Shown here in pieces: positions 1 to 6,532 of a stretch of DNA of 15,750 bases. The notes below the pieces were generated by a model that saw nothing but the letters and a program-made list of their open reading frames with translations, searched no databases and had not been told where the DNA came from. The position numbers were made by a program, and so were the translations under genes. How positions within the stretch are numbered: position 1 is the stretch's first letter; each line of letters opens with the position of its first letter. The DNA is from Actinomycetota bacterium (lineage in GTDB: Bacteria > Actinomycetota > Actinomycetes > Nanopelagicales > Nanopelagicaceae), in NCBI GenBank assembly GCA_010032085.1, contig RGYL01000008.1:1-15750 (forward strand), given 5' to 3'.

Positions 1-425
1 CTAAGGACAATGATGCCGGCGTGATCTTCTCCTAAGGCGAGTTCGCGCGCAGAGCAAATCATTCCGTTACTCAATCTGCCATAAGTTTCTCGCGCTGAAA
101 TCACAAACTCACCCGGTAGTACAGCACCGGGTAGCGCTACAACCACCTGATCGCCAACTTTGAAATTCGTAGCCCCGCAAATGACATAGCGAGTTTCCTT
201 CTCGCCGAGATCCAGCCCGACATAGCGAATTGGTTTTCGCAAGCCCGTCAACTCTTCGATACTCACAACAGTTCCAACCTTGATCGGACCTTTAATCTTC
301 TCTGCGGGGTTGATCACCTCTTCGACTTCAAATCCCACTCTTACAAATGCCGCGACGGCGCTCTCGACCTTAAATCCCTTTGGAAAAGTTATGAACTCGG
401 CGAGCCAGGAAAGTGGAAGTTTCAT
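1..425 (-). CDS. pheT: Phenylalanyl-tRNA synthetase beta subunit, N-terminal part (cut by window edge)
   Basis: Encodes the beta subunit of the alpha2-beta2 cytoplasmic enzyme that charges tRNA-Phe; beta carries tRNA-binding and editing domains. About 141 N-terminal residues are visible, reading from the ATG at 425 without a stop to the window edge. The start MKLPLSWLAEF is typical of bacterial PheT. Residues from about 40 onward match the tRNA-binding (EMAP/OB-fold) domain, with the segments KVGTVVSIEE, YVICGATNF and SNGMICSARELALGED. The ATG overlaps the pheS stop codon as ATGA (422-425), so it is translationally coupled to pheS. The B3/B4 editing and catalytic-like domains lie outside the window. 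Confidence 0.96.
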   Translation of the reverse strand, partial: MKLPLSWLAEFITFPKGFKVESAVAAFVRVGFEVEEVINPAEKIKGPIKVGTVVSIEELTGLRKPIRYVGLDLGEKETRYVICGATNFKVGDQVVVALPGAVLPGEFVISARETYGRLSNGMICSARELALGEDHAGIIVL

Positions 426-1453
426 CGGCTACCGGTTCCGAACTGACGAGAGAAACGAATATCTCCCTCGACGATGTCATGCATATCGGTTATTCCATTG
501 CGCACCATAAGGGTCCGCTCAAGTCCCATGCCAAAGGCAAAACCAGTGTAAATAGTTGAATCTATTCCACAAGCTTGCAGGACTTTGGGATTTACCATTC
601 CACAACCGCCCCACTCAACCCAGCGACCGTTGTAAAAGAAATCCACCTCTGCACTCGGCTCAGTAAATGGAAAAAATGAAGGGCGAATTCTTGTCGTTAC
701 ATCTGGGCCAAAGATTCGTGCTGCGAATAGATCTAGCGTGCCCTTTAAGTCCGCCATCGTTATTCCCTTATCGACTACAAGTCCTTCGACCTGATTGAAG
801 ACAGGGGTATGGGTTGCATCCAGCTCATCTGAACGATAAGTGCGCCCCGGACAAATCACGTAGATGGGAGGATCGTTTTCGAGCATAGTTCGGACCTGCA
901 CCGGGGATGTGTGAGTTCTTAAAACTAGACCAGCATCAATTGGTTCGATAAAAAAAGTATCCTGCATAGATCTAGCTGGGTGATCTTCAGGAATATTCAG
1001 CGCATCGAAATTTAGCCAACTTGATTCAAGTTCTGGACCCTCGGCGACTTGATAACCAAGACCCACGAATAAATCTTCAATTTCATGGCGAAGTGAGGTA
1101 AGAGGATGTAACGCACCTTGGTGATTTCTATTTACCGGAAGGGTTACATCAACGCGCTCCTCATTGAGAGCCTTGGTATCTCTTGCAAGGATTAGTTCAC
1201 GCTCGCGATCATCAAAAGCTTGATTTATATTGGCTCGCGCCGTTCCAATTAATTTTCCGGTAGCTGCGCGCTCTTCCATTGCAACTTGTCCGAGTCCCTG
1301 ATTTGCTTTAGCGATCGGTGAGCGGTCCCCAACATGAGCAATCTTTACCTCTTTAAGTTGATCAAGGTCTTTTGCTCCTGCAATTGCGGTAATTGCGGCT
1401 TGCTTTATCGCCTCAATTTCGGCTGGCTCGATACTGATAGGGGCTGACGACAC
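422..1453 (-). CDS. pheS: Phenylalanyl-tRNA synthetase alpha subunit
   Basis: Catalytic alpha subunit of phenylalanyl-tRNA synthetase, a class II enzyme that activates Phe with ATP and transfers it to tRNA-Phe. The 343 residues match the usual bacterial length. The N-terminal coiled-coil (about 1-95) is followed by the catalytic core: GLGYQVAEGPELESSW (motif 1 region), the HPAR-x-MQDTF segment, CPGRTYRSDELDATHTPVFNQ leading into VEGL (motif 2), and FGMGLERTLM (motif 3) near the C terminus. The start is a GTG with no convincing Shine-Dalgarno sequence. Instead a TAGAAT box lies exactly six bases upstream, which suggests a leaderless mRNA. The gene follows the methyltransferase gene by 36 bases and overlaps pheT by four bases. 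Confidence 0.97.
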   Translation of the reverse strand: MSSAPISIEPAEIEAIKQAAITAIAGAKDLDQLKEVKIAHVGDRSPIAKANQGLGQVAMEERAATGKLIGTARANINQAFDDRERELILARDTKALNEERVDVTLPVNRNHQGALHPLTSLRHEIEDLFVGLGYQVAEGPELESSWLNFDALNIPEDHPARSMQDTFFIEPIDAGLVLRTHTSPVQVRTMLENDPPIYVICPGRTYRSDELDATHTPVFNQVEGLVVDKGITMADLKGTLDLFAARIFGPDVTTRIRPSFFPFTEPSAEVDFFYNGRWVEWGGCGMVNPKVLQACGIDSTIYTGFAFGMGLERTLMVRNGITDMHDIVEGDIRFSRQFGTGSR

Positions 1454-1459
1454 CTTGGA

Positions 1460-1465
1460 ATTCTA
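1460..1465 (-). promoter_or_regulatory. Putative leaderless -10 element of pheS
   Basis: On the minus strand TAGAAT fits the actinobacterial -10 consensus TANNNT. It is followed by exactly six bases (TCCAAG) and then the GTG of pheS, which puts the expected transcription start on the first base of the start codon. No -35 match is visible at 17-18 bases, which is common for such promoters. It would give pheST its own promoter in addition to read-through from infC. The call rests on spacing and motif alone. Confidence 0.45.
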
Positions 1466-1489
1466 CTAATTGGAAAGGTGAAAGAGCGG

Positions 1490-2281
1490 TCATTTATCAG
1501 TGTTTGATACCGCATACATAACTACTGAGGCCGCGGTAGCCAAGTTCAAGCTCTCTGCTTTACCTGTCATCGGTATAGAAACTGTTTTTGCATTCAATTC
1601 TCGTTCCACCTCGGAGGGCAATCCGCGAGCTTCATTACCAAAGACCCAAATGGAAGCTTTTCTAGCAGCAGAAGTGGCCGCATCCTTAAGCTGAATTTCT
1701 CCGTCAGACTTGGTAGCAAATATTGCTATTCCTCTCTCGTCTGCCCAACTTTGCAACTCAGTTGTAGAAACTTCGTCAATCACTTCTATCTGAAATATCG
1801 AGCCTGCCGTAGATCGAATAACCTTTGGGCTGTAAACATCCACTGAGTTATCAGAGAAGATGACGGCATCAAAGCCGAAGGCATCTGCAGCCCGGATTAC
1901 GGTTCCGGCGTTTCCTGGATCTTGAATTTGCCAGAAGTAAGCAAAGCGACCGGAGCTTAATTTGGCGATATCTGCCAAGCTGCGCTCTTCCAATTTTGCG
2001 ATTGCAAGTATTCCTTGGGGAGTAACCGTGTCAGTCATAGCTTTCATGACAGGTTCGGAAACTTCAATGAGATTTGAATGGGAAAATGAGCCAAGCCGCT
2101 CCAAATTTCCTTGCGTGTAATAGATGCATTCAACATTTACCTTCTTGGAGTTTAGGGCAGCAGTGACATTTGTCGGTCCTTCGACTACAAATTGGCCGCG
2201 CTCGCGCCGCTCCTTCACTCCCCTAGAACCTAAAAGAGCCTTCACCGCCTCGACGTGAGGCGAATGAAGGCTCGTAATCAT
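1490..2281 (-). CDS. SpoU/TrmH-family RNA 2'-O-methyltransferase
   Basis: SAM-dependent 2'-O-ribose methyltransferase of the SPOUT superfamily, acting on rRNA or tRNA; the exact target nucleotide cannot be read from sequence. The 263 residues contain an N-terminal L30e-like substrate-binding domain (about 1-95, with FVVEGP at 31-36) and a C-terminal SpoU knot domain (about 112-258). The three SpoU motifs are present: NAGTVIRAADAFG around 124 (N124, R130), VFGNEARGLP around 213-222 (N216, E217, G220) and SIPMTGKAESLNLATAAS around 235-252 (S244, N246). It starts nine bases after the rplT stop codon. In many actinobacteria a homologue annotated tsnR or SpoU sits between rplT and pheS, as here. 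True thiostrepton-resistance activity is not implied. Confidence 0.93.
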   Translation of the reverse strand: MITSLHSPHVEAVKALLGSRGVKERRERGQFVVEGPTNVTAALNSKKVNVECIYYTQGNLERLGSFSHSNLIEVSEPVMKAMTDTVTPQGILAIAKLEERSLADIAKLSSGRFAYFWQIQDPGNAGTVIRAADAFGFDAVIFSDNSVDVYSPKVIRSTAGSIFQIEVIDEVSTTELQSWADERGIAIFATKSDGEIQLKDAATSAARKASIWVFGNEARGLPSEVERELNAKTVSIPMTGKAESLNLATAASVVMYAVSNTDK

Positions 2282-2289
2282 TAGCTTAC

Positions 2290-2652
2290 TTAGGAGACTT
2301 TTACATGCTTCTTGGCTACCTCAACTAGCGCAGCGAAAGCCTTTGGATCATTTGTTGCAAGATCAGAAAGAACGCGACGGTCAACTTCAATACCCGCAGC
2401 CTTCAAGCCTTGGATTAATCGGTTGTAAGTCATGCCATTCTGGCGCGCCGCAGCGTTGATACGGGTAATCCAGAGTTGGCGAAAATCGCCCTTCTTATCT
2501 TTACGATCGTTAAAAGCGTAAATCATCGAGTGAGTTACTTGCTCTTTAGCCTTTGTGAAGAGCCTGGAACGCTGACCGCGATATCCGCTGGCGCGCTCCA
2601 AAACTGTGCGACGCTTCTTAGCCGCGTGAACTCCGCGTTTTACTCTAGCCAT
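2290..2652 (-). CDS. rplT: Large ribosomal subunit protein bL20
   Basis: Ribosomal protein L20, needed for early 50S assembly on 23S rRNA. The 120 residues are the usual length. The basic N-terminal arm (MARVKRGVHAAKKRR and on to about 59) is followed by the globular domain (about 60-120, with LWITRINAAARQNG and YNRLIQGLKAAGIEVDRR). The ATG has a GGGGTG ribosome binding site a few bases upstream and follows the rpmI stop by 10 bases. In E. coli and B. subtilis, L20 represses its own operon by binding the infC or rpmI leader RNA. This makes L20 one candidate ligand for the structured leader upstream of infC here, although that is an inference. Confidence 0.98.
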   Translation of the reverse strand: MARVKRGVHAAKKRRTVLERASGYRGQRSRLFTKAKEQVTHSMIYAFNDRKDKKGDFRQLWITRINAAARQNGMTYNRLIQGLKAAGIEVDRRVLSDLATNDPKAFAALVEVAKKHVKVS

Positions 2653-2662
2653 TTCACACCCC

Positions 2663-2860
2663 TTACTTCATACCAAGCAGGCGCTTGGCAGAAAAAGTAT
2701 TTCGGTCATTTGCAGTTGCATCCTTAGAGAGACGACGGGTCAATCTCGATGACTTGCGCTCGAGCAGATGGCGCTTTCCAGCGCGCTCGTGCATAACCTT
2801 TCCGGAACCGGTGACGCGGAAGGTCTTCTTCGCACCACTATGAGTCTTCATCTTTGGCAT
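2663..2860 (-). CDS. rpmI: Large ribosomal subunit protein bL35
   Basis: Ribosomal protein L35, a small very basic 65-residue protein of the 50S subunit. The N terminus MPKMKTHSGAKKTFRVTGSG and the C-terminal RLL motif are typical of the family. The start has a strong AAAGGAG ribosome binding site that overlaps the TAA stop of infC, so ribosomes finishing infC are placed directly on rpmI. It sits between infC and rplT in the universal infC-rpmI-rplT order. Confidence 0.98.
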   Translation of the reverse strand: MPKMKTHSGAKKTFRVTGSGKVMHERAGKRHLLERKSSRLTRRLSKDATANDRNTFSAKRLLGMK

Positions 2861-2871
2861 ATGTTGCTCCT

Positions 2872-3447
2872 TTACTTCTGCTCGCTCTTAACCGCCGCTG
2901 CACGACGTTTTGCCTCGGCTACTGCTTCGCTCTTTTTCTTTAGCGGGCCAAGCACCATGGTCATGCTTCTGCCTTCGCGTTTCGGAGCGAATTCAACAAA
3001 TCCAGTTCCTGCAACATCTTCTGCAAGGCGTTGCAACAAACGGAATCCGATTTCTGGACGAGTTTGTTCTCGCCCCTTGAATTGAACAGTCACCTTCACC
3101 TTGTCACCGCCGAGAAGAAACTTCTCGATGTGATTCTTCTTCGTCTCGTAATCGTGGTTCTCGATCTTTAGACCCAACCTAATTTCCTTGACCACAATAT
3201 GGGTCTGGTTTTGGCGAGCCTCCCTAGCTTTCTGGGCGATCTCATATTTGTACTTTCCAAAGTCCATGATTTTGCAGACTGGAGGTTGAGCATCTGGAGC
3301 GATCTCTACGAGATCGTAACCAGCTTCCTCAGCCAGACGCAGTGCGATATCGATCGCAACAACTCCGACTTGCTCGCCACCAGCGCCAATCAAACGAACT
3401 TCAGGTACCCGAATACGATCGTTGATTCTTGGTTCTGTGGTGCTGAT
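2872..3447 (-). CDS. infC: Translation initiation factor IF-3, probable ATC start codon
   Basis: IF-3 binds the 30S subunit, prevents 50S joining and proofreads the start codon. The N-domain begins EPRINDRIRVPEVRLIG, the linker includes VCKIMDFGKYKYE (the IF-3 signature), and the C-domain includes KEIRLGLKI and KVKVTVQFKGRE. I place the start at an ATC (3445-3447), giving 191 residues beginning M-STTEPRIND, in line with actinobacterial homologues. An AAAGGAAG ribosome binding site lies at 3452-3459, four bases upstream. A TTG five codons earlier (3460-3462) is also in frame, but it would sit on that ribosome binding site and lacks its own. Non-standard starts (AUU in E. coli) are classic for infC and allow IF-3 to repress its own translation. 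Confidence 0.95.
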   Translation of the reverse strand: MSTTEPRINDRIRVPEVRLIGAGGEQVGVVAIDIALRLAEEAGYDLVEIAPDAQPPVCKIMDFGKYKYEIAQKAREARQNQTHIVVKEIRLGLKIENHDYETKKNHIEKFLLGGDKVKVTVQFKGREQTRPEIGFRLLQRLAEDVAGTGFVEFAPKREGRSMTMVLGPLKKKSEAVAEAKRRAAAVKSEQK

Positions 3448-3451
3448 AACT

Positions 3452-3459
3452 CTTCCTTT
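3452..3459 (-). promoter_or_regulatory. Shine-Dalgarno sequence deciding the infC start
   Basis: On the minus strand AAAGGAAG lies four bases before the ATC at 3445-3447, a normal spacing when the core AAGGA is counted. It overlaps the only conventional start nearby (TTG at 3460-3462) so closely that it cannot serve it. This favours ATC as the initiation codon. GGAAGA within and just after it can also pair with TCTTCC at 3479-3484 in the leader. Confidence 0.6.
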
Positions 3460-3467
3460 CAAGTTTG

Positions 3468-3573
3468 AAGATTGAAGTGGAAGACGCCGCTAGGAGACGG
3501 GAGATGAACCCCGTTGACCTTGACCAGCTCACCTTGGTGAGTCAGGTGGGAGCGGCTAGCTCCACTTCATCTT
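3468..3573 (-). ncRNA. Structured infC leader, candidate cis-regulatory three-way junction
   Basis: The minus-strand RNA ahead of infC can fold into a closed multibranch structure. Outer stem P1 pairs 3561-3568 with 3474-3481 (8 bp) and continues past one bulged base as 3569-3573 with 3468-3472 (5 bp). After an internal loop, 3551-3556 pairs with 3486-3491 (6 bp). Inside are two hairpins: 3536-3541 with 3528-3533, extended by AGGT/ACCT at 3544-3547 and 3517-3520, and 3510-3514 with 3497-3501. All stems are Watson-Crick. The 3' side ends just before the infC ribosome binding site. It is in the position of L20/infC leaders known in other phyla, but I do not recognise this architecture. Confidence 0.55.
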
Positions 3574-3617
3574 GATTCTCTTTAATTACTCAGCCTAACG
3601 GCCAAATAACTACGCGT

Positions 3618-3646
3618 AGATTACCCCGCATTTGCGGGCAGGCCAA
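3618..3646 (-). promoter_or_regulatory. Putative infC operon promoter
   Basis: On the minus strand TTGGCC (3641-3646; four of six matches to TTGACA) is separated by exactly 17 bases from TAATCT (3618-3623; fits TANNNT). The expected start near 3611 would give an approximately 165-base leader that contains the folded element upstream of infC. The spacer contains a perfect inverted repeat (3625-3638). A second possible -10, TAGGCT at 3592-3597, has no -35 partner. Confidence 0.45.
3625..3638. repeat. Inverted repeat CCCGCA-TT-TGCGGG in the infC promoter spacer
   Basis: Two perfect 6-base arms separated by two bases lie between the -35 and -10 of the putative infC promoter. Such a position suits a repressor operator or a spacer that alters promoter shape. 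There is no T-run on either side, so it is not a convincing terminator. A further 8-base palindrome TACGCGTA lies at 3611-3618, near the predicted transcription start. Confidence 0.4.
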
Positions 3647-3688
3647 ATCAAGCGCTTAAACCAAGGTGCGTCAGGCTCAAATCGCATC

Positions 3689-3694
3689 TAGCGT
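3689..3694 (+). promoter_or_regulatory. Putative leaderless -10 element of the DUF3099-SURF1 operon
   Basis: TAGCGT fits TANNNT and is followed by six bases (TAGCAC) and the ATG at 3701, so transcription would begin on the A of the start codon. No Shine-Dalgarno sequence precedes this ATG, which agrees with a leaderless mRNA. No good -35 element is seen. Confidence 0.45.
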
Positions 3695-3700
3695 TAGCAC

Positions 3701-3979
3701 ATGAAACGCAGAGATGAAGAAGTTCATAACATCACGGAAGCTCAATCTGCGCTCTCTGCCGATATCCCCGCTCGTCAGCGAAAGTATTTCTATTCAATGA
3801 TGATTCGAACCCTCTGCTTTCTCCTTGCCGTATTTACACCAAGCCCGTATCGCTGGTTCTTCCTCGTCGGTGCCGTAACCCTTCCTTACATTTCCGTGAT
3901 TGTTGCAAATGCTGGTCGTGAGACGATAAGAGGAGAAGCGAAATTGCTTCGTTCTCGAATTCGTGAGATTGGTAGATGA
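3701..3979 (+). CDS. DUF3099-family small membrane protein
   Basis: A 92-residue protein with no assigned function, resembling the actinobacterial DUF3099 family. The polar N terminus (1-29) includes the family-like ITEAQSALSADIPARQRKY. Two hydrophobic segments follow (about 31-46 and 51-70), joined by a short TPSPYRW turn, and the second ends in VANAGRE. A basic C-terminal tail completes it. Both ends probably face the cytoplasm. The ATG has no ribosome binding site but a well-placed TAGCGT box, suggesting a leaderless message. Its TGA overlaps the SURF1 ATG as ATGA, so the two are coupled. A link to cytochrome oxidase assembly is suggested only by that neighbour. The family call is from memory of its consensus. 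Confidence 0.85.
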   Translation: MKRRDEEVHNITEAQSALSADIPARQRKYFYSMMIRTLCFLLAVFTPSPYRWFFLVGAVTLPYISVIVANAGRETIRGEAKLLRSRIREIGR

Positions 3980-4686
3980 AACGGATAGTTGGTGCAACTC
4001 TTCTAGCTCTTTTCCTGGTTGCGCTATGTCTTCAAGGTGCGCGCTGGCAATATGACCGCCACGAAGTAAGGCATGCTAAGAACGAATTGATTCGAGCAAA
4101 TGTTCAAAAGCCATCCATAACTGAACCTGAGCTTTCCACTCCTATACAAATCGCCTGGCGCACCATTGAACTTACCGGTCAATTCGACCCAAGCAACGAA
4201 ATCTTGGTGCGAAATCGTTACCACGATGGTCAATATGGTTTTGGAGTAGTAACTCTCTTCACAAGCAGTAGTGGAAAGAGATATTGGGTAGATCGAGGCT
4301 GGGTTAAAGCTGGGGCTGACGCCCAAACTCCACCTGATGTGAAAGTCGTAGATAGCGCTGAAGTAACAATTACAGCGCGAGTGCGAGTTGAAGATATTGA
4401 ATCGCAAATCTCTGGAACAGTTTTTGCTCTGCCTGGAAATGATGGCACAACCAAATTAACAAAGTGGGATAACGAGAGCTCATTGGTGACCGAGCCAATT
4501 TATTTCGATTTGATTTCTGCCAGTCGCGCCTCCCTTAATCCGGATGTGCCGACCCGAATTCCCGAGTTAAGCGATGGCCCCCATCTTGCTTACACAGTGC
4601 AGTGGGTCCTATTTGCGTTGATGGTGATTTTTGCCCTCTATCTAGTAATTCGCGAGGAGCGAAAACTTCACGCCGAGAATGCCTGA
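3976..4686 (+). CDS. SURF1-family cytochrome oxidase assembly protein
   Basis: SURF1 proteins help insert heme a into subunit I of heme-copper cytochrome c oxidase at the membrane. The 236 residues have the family layout: one N-terminal transmembrane segment (about 4-21) followed by RWQYDRH, a large outer domain, and a C-terminal transmembrane segment (about 207-226). Family signatures visible are the ELTGQFDPSNEILVRNR segment (65-81), YGFGVVTLF (87-95) and YWVDRGWV (103-110). It overlaps the upstream DUF3099 gene by four bases. Its last 19 bases overlap the 3' end of the convergent ABC exporter gene, leaving no room for a terminator. Together with ctaA on the other side of the suf operon, it fits a heme-A oxidase assembly role. 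Confidence 0.92.
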   Translation: MKRIVGATLLALFLVALCLQGARWQYDRHEVRHAKNELIRANVQKPSITEPELSTPIQIAWRTIELTGQFDPSNEILVRNRYHDGQYGFGVVTLFTSSSGKRYWVDRGWVKAGADAQTPPDVKVVDSAEVTITARVRVEDIESQISGTVFALPGNDGTTKLTKWDNESSLVTEPIYFDLISASRASLNPDVPTRIPELSDGPHLAYTVQWVLFALMVIFALYLVIREERKLHAENA

Positions 4687-6530
4687 CGCTGGTAAAGATC
4701 GGCGTATAGACCATTAAGTGCGATTAACTCATCATGCTTTCCTCGCTCTTTAATTAGGCCAGATTCAAGAACCAATATCTGATCCGCTTTCCTCACCGTG
4801 GAAAGTCGGTGCGCAATCACAATACTGGTACGTCCTTCAAGTGCCCTAGCTAGCGCCTCTTGCACAAGCGCTTCATTCTCTGAATCAAGATGAGCGGTAG
4901 CCTCATCGAGAATTACTATTCGAGGGGCTTTCAACAATAACCGCGCGATTGCCAACCTTTGTTTCTCGCCTCCGGATAATCGATGGCCACGCTCACCAAC
5001 CACCGTATCGAATCCATTTGGAAGCGATGCAATCAAATCCCAAATTTGCGCCGACTTACAGGCTTGCTCCATCTCCTCGCGGGTGGCATCACGTTTTGCA
5101 TAGCGGAGATTTTCGGCGATGGAATCATGAAACATGTGAGCATCTTGGGTTACTACTCCAATGGCATCGCGCAATGTGGCCAGCTTCAACTCTCTAAGGT
5201 CCTTGCCGTTTATTTTTATAGAACCAGAAGTTACGTCGTAAAGACGCGGAATAAGCGAGCTGATGGTGGTCTTGCCTGCGCCCGAAGGGCCGACCAGTGC
5301 CGTCAACGTTCCTGCTGGTGAATTAAAAGAAATACCAGCCAATATCTCACCGCTCTCAATCATCTCTGGTTTAGCGGCAGATTCCAAAGAGGCAAGAGAA
5401 ATTTCATCGGCTCGCGGATAGGAGAATCGAACGGAATCAAATTCAAGACTTAGCGGCCCATCGGCGACATCAATCGCTTCTGTACGGTCGCGCACCATAG
5501 GAGTTAGGTCTAGAACTTCAAAGACCCTTTCAAAGGAGACGAGCGCTGTCATTACATCAACGCGAACATTAGAAAGAGCGGTCAATGGTCCATATAGGCG
5601 TACCAATAAAGTAGTTATCGCTAGCAGTGTTCCCAGCGTTATCTCCTTATTGATGGCGTAATGGCCGCCAACGCCATAAGCAAAAGCCGTTGCAATCGCA
5701 GCAATTGAAGTAAGAGCTATGAAGAAAAGGCGTTGCAACAGAGCGATTGAGACTCCGATATTTGCAACTTTCCGGGCTCGGGATGAGAAGTAATCACGCT
5801 CGCGATTTTGGTCACCATAAAGGGAGACAAGTAGAGCTCCGGATACATTAAAGCGCTCCGTCATTGTGGCTGACATTTCTGCATTTAAGTTGAAGGATTC
5901 GCGCGTCAACCCTTGTAGTTTCCGTCCCACCCACTTAGTCGGAAAGAGAAAGAGGGGCAGAAGCGAAAGCGCCAAGAGTGTGATCTGCCAGGAAAGTGTT
6001 AGGAGCGCACCTACAACGAGAATTAAAGTCAAAACATTACTGACTAGTCCTGCCAACGTTGTAGTGAAAGCTTGTTGAGCACCGATTACATCCGAATTGA
6101 TTCTCGAGATGAGAGCTCCGGTTTGGGTACGAGTGAAGAATGCTATGGATTGCCGTTGAACATGGCTAAAGACTTGAGTGCGCAGGTCAAAGATTAAGTT
6201 CTCACCTATTCGAGCCGAGAACCATCTGCCGATCATGCTAAAGATTGCATCGAGAATCGCTATCAAGCCGACCAAAAGTGCGAGCCGAGTAACCAACCCG
6301 GGATTTCCTGGTATTACGCCATCATCAATTAAACGCTTTAATAGAAGTGGCGATGTAATTACTAGGACCGCGTCAATGACAACAGTGATCAGAAAAAATA
6401 TTAAGGCGCTCTTGTATGCAACCGCGTAAGAGGCAATTCGCTTAACCGTCCCAGCTTTTAACTTCTGGTCTTTTACAGAGGAATCTGCGGTTAGCGAGCG
6501 GAATGACATCCACATCGCATGTTGGGACAT
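4668..6530 (-). CDS. Fused ABC exporter (transmembrane plus ATPase domains)
   Basis: A half-size type IV ABC exporter of the MsbA/LmrA type, expected to work as a dimer; its substrate is unknown. Of 620 residues, about 40-335 form the six-helix transmembrane domain and about 362-610 the ATPase. Visible ATPase motifs are Walker A GPSGAGKT (414-421), the Q-loop Q462, signature LSGGEKQR (518-525), Walker B RIVILDE with catalytic E543, and switch H574 in IAHRLSTV. All are intact, so it should be active. The start lies two bases after the sufT stop, placing it at the end of the suf operon. Internal ATGs at codons 6 and 8 are alternative starts. The 3' end overlaps SURF1. Confidence 0.94.
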   Translation of the reverse strand: MSQHAMWMSFRSLTADSSVKDQKLKAGTVKRIASYAVAYKSALIFFLITVVIDAVLVITSPLLLKRLIDDGVIPGNPGLVTRLALLVGLIAILDAIFSMIGRWFSARIGENLIFDLRTQVFSHVQRQSIAFFTRTQTGALISRINSDVIGAQQAFTTTLAGLVSNVLTLILVVGALLTLSWQITLLALSLLPLFLFPTKWVGRKLQGLTRESFNLNAEMSATMTERFNVSGALLVSLYGDQNRERDYFSSRARKVANIGVSIALLQRLFFIALTSIAAIATAFAYGVGGHYAINKEITLGTLLAITTLLVRLYGPLTALSNVRVDVMTALVSFERVFEVLDLTPMVRDRTEAIDVADGPLSLEFDSVRFSYPRADEISLASLESAAKPEMIESGEILAGISFNSPAGTLTALVGPSGAGKTTISSLIPRLYDVTSGSIKINGKDLRELKLATLRDAIGVVTQDAHMFHDSIAENLRYAKRDATREEMEQACKSAQIWDLIASLPNGFDTVVGERGHRLSGGEKQRLAIARLLLKAPRIVILDEATAHLDSENEALVQEALARALEGRTSIVIAHRLSTVRKADQILVLESGLIKERGKHDELIALNGLYADLYQRQAFSA

Positions 6531-6532
6531 GG

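Noticed and set aside
3460..3462. TTG as the start codon of infC
   Set aside because: The ribosome binding site lies after it rather than before it, and the added residues are not typical of the family N terminus.
3625..3638. Rho-independent terminator at the inverted repeat
   Set aside because: No T-run follows on either strand and it lies upstream of both adjacent genes, not downstream of any.
4668..6530. The ABC exporter as a horizontally acquired gene
   Set aside because: Codon use and base composition look like the neighbours by eye, and it is joined to sufT by a two-base gap, so there is no sign of recent insertion.
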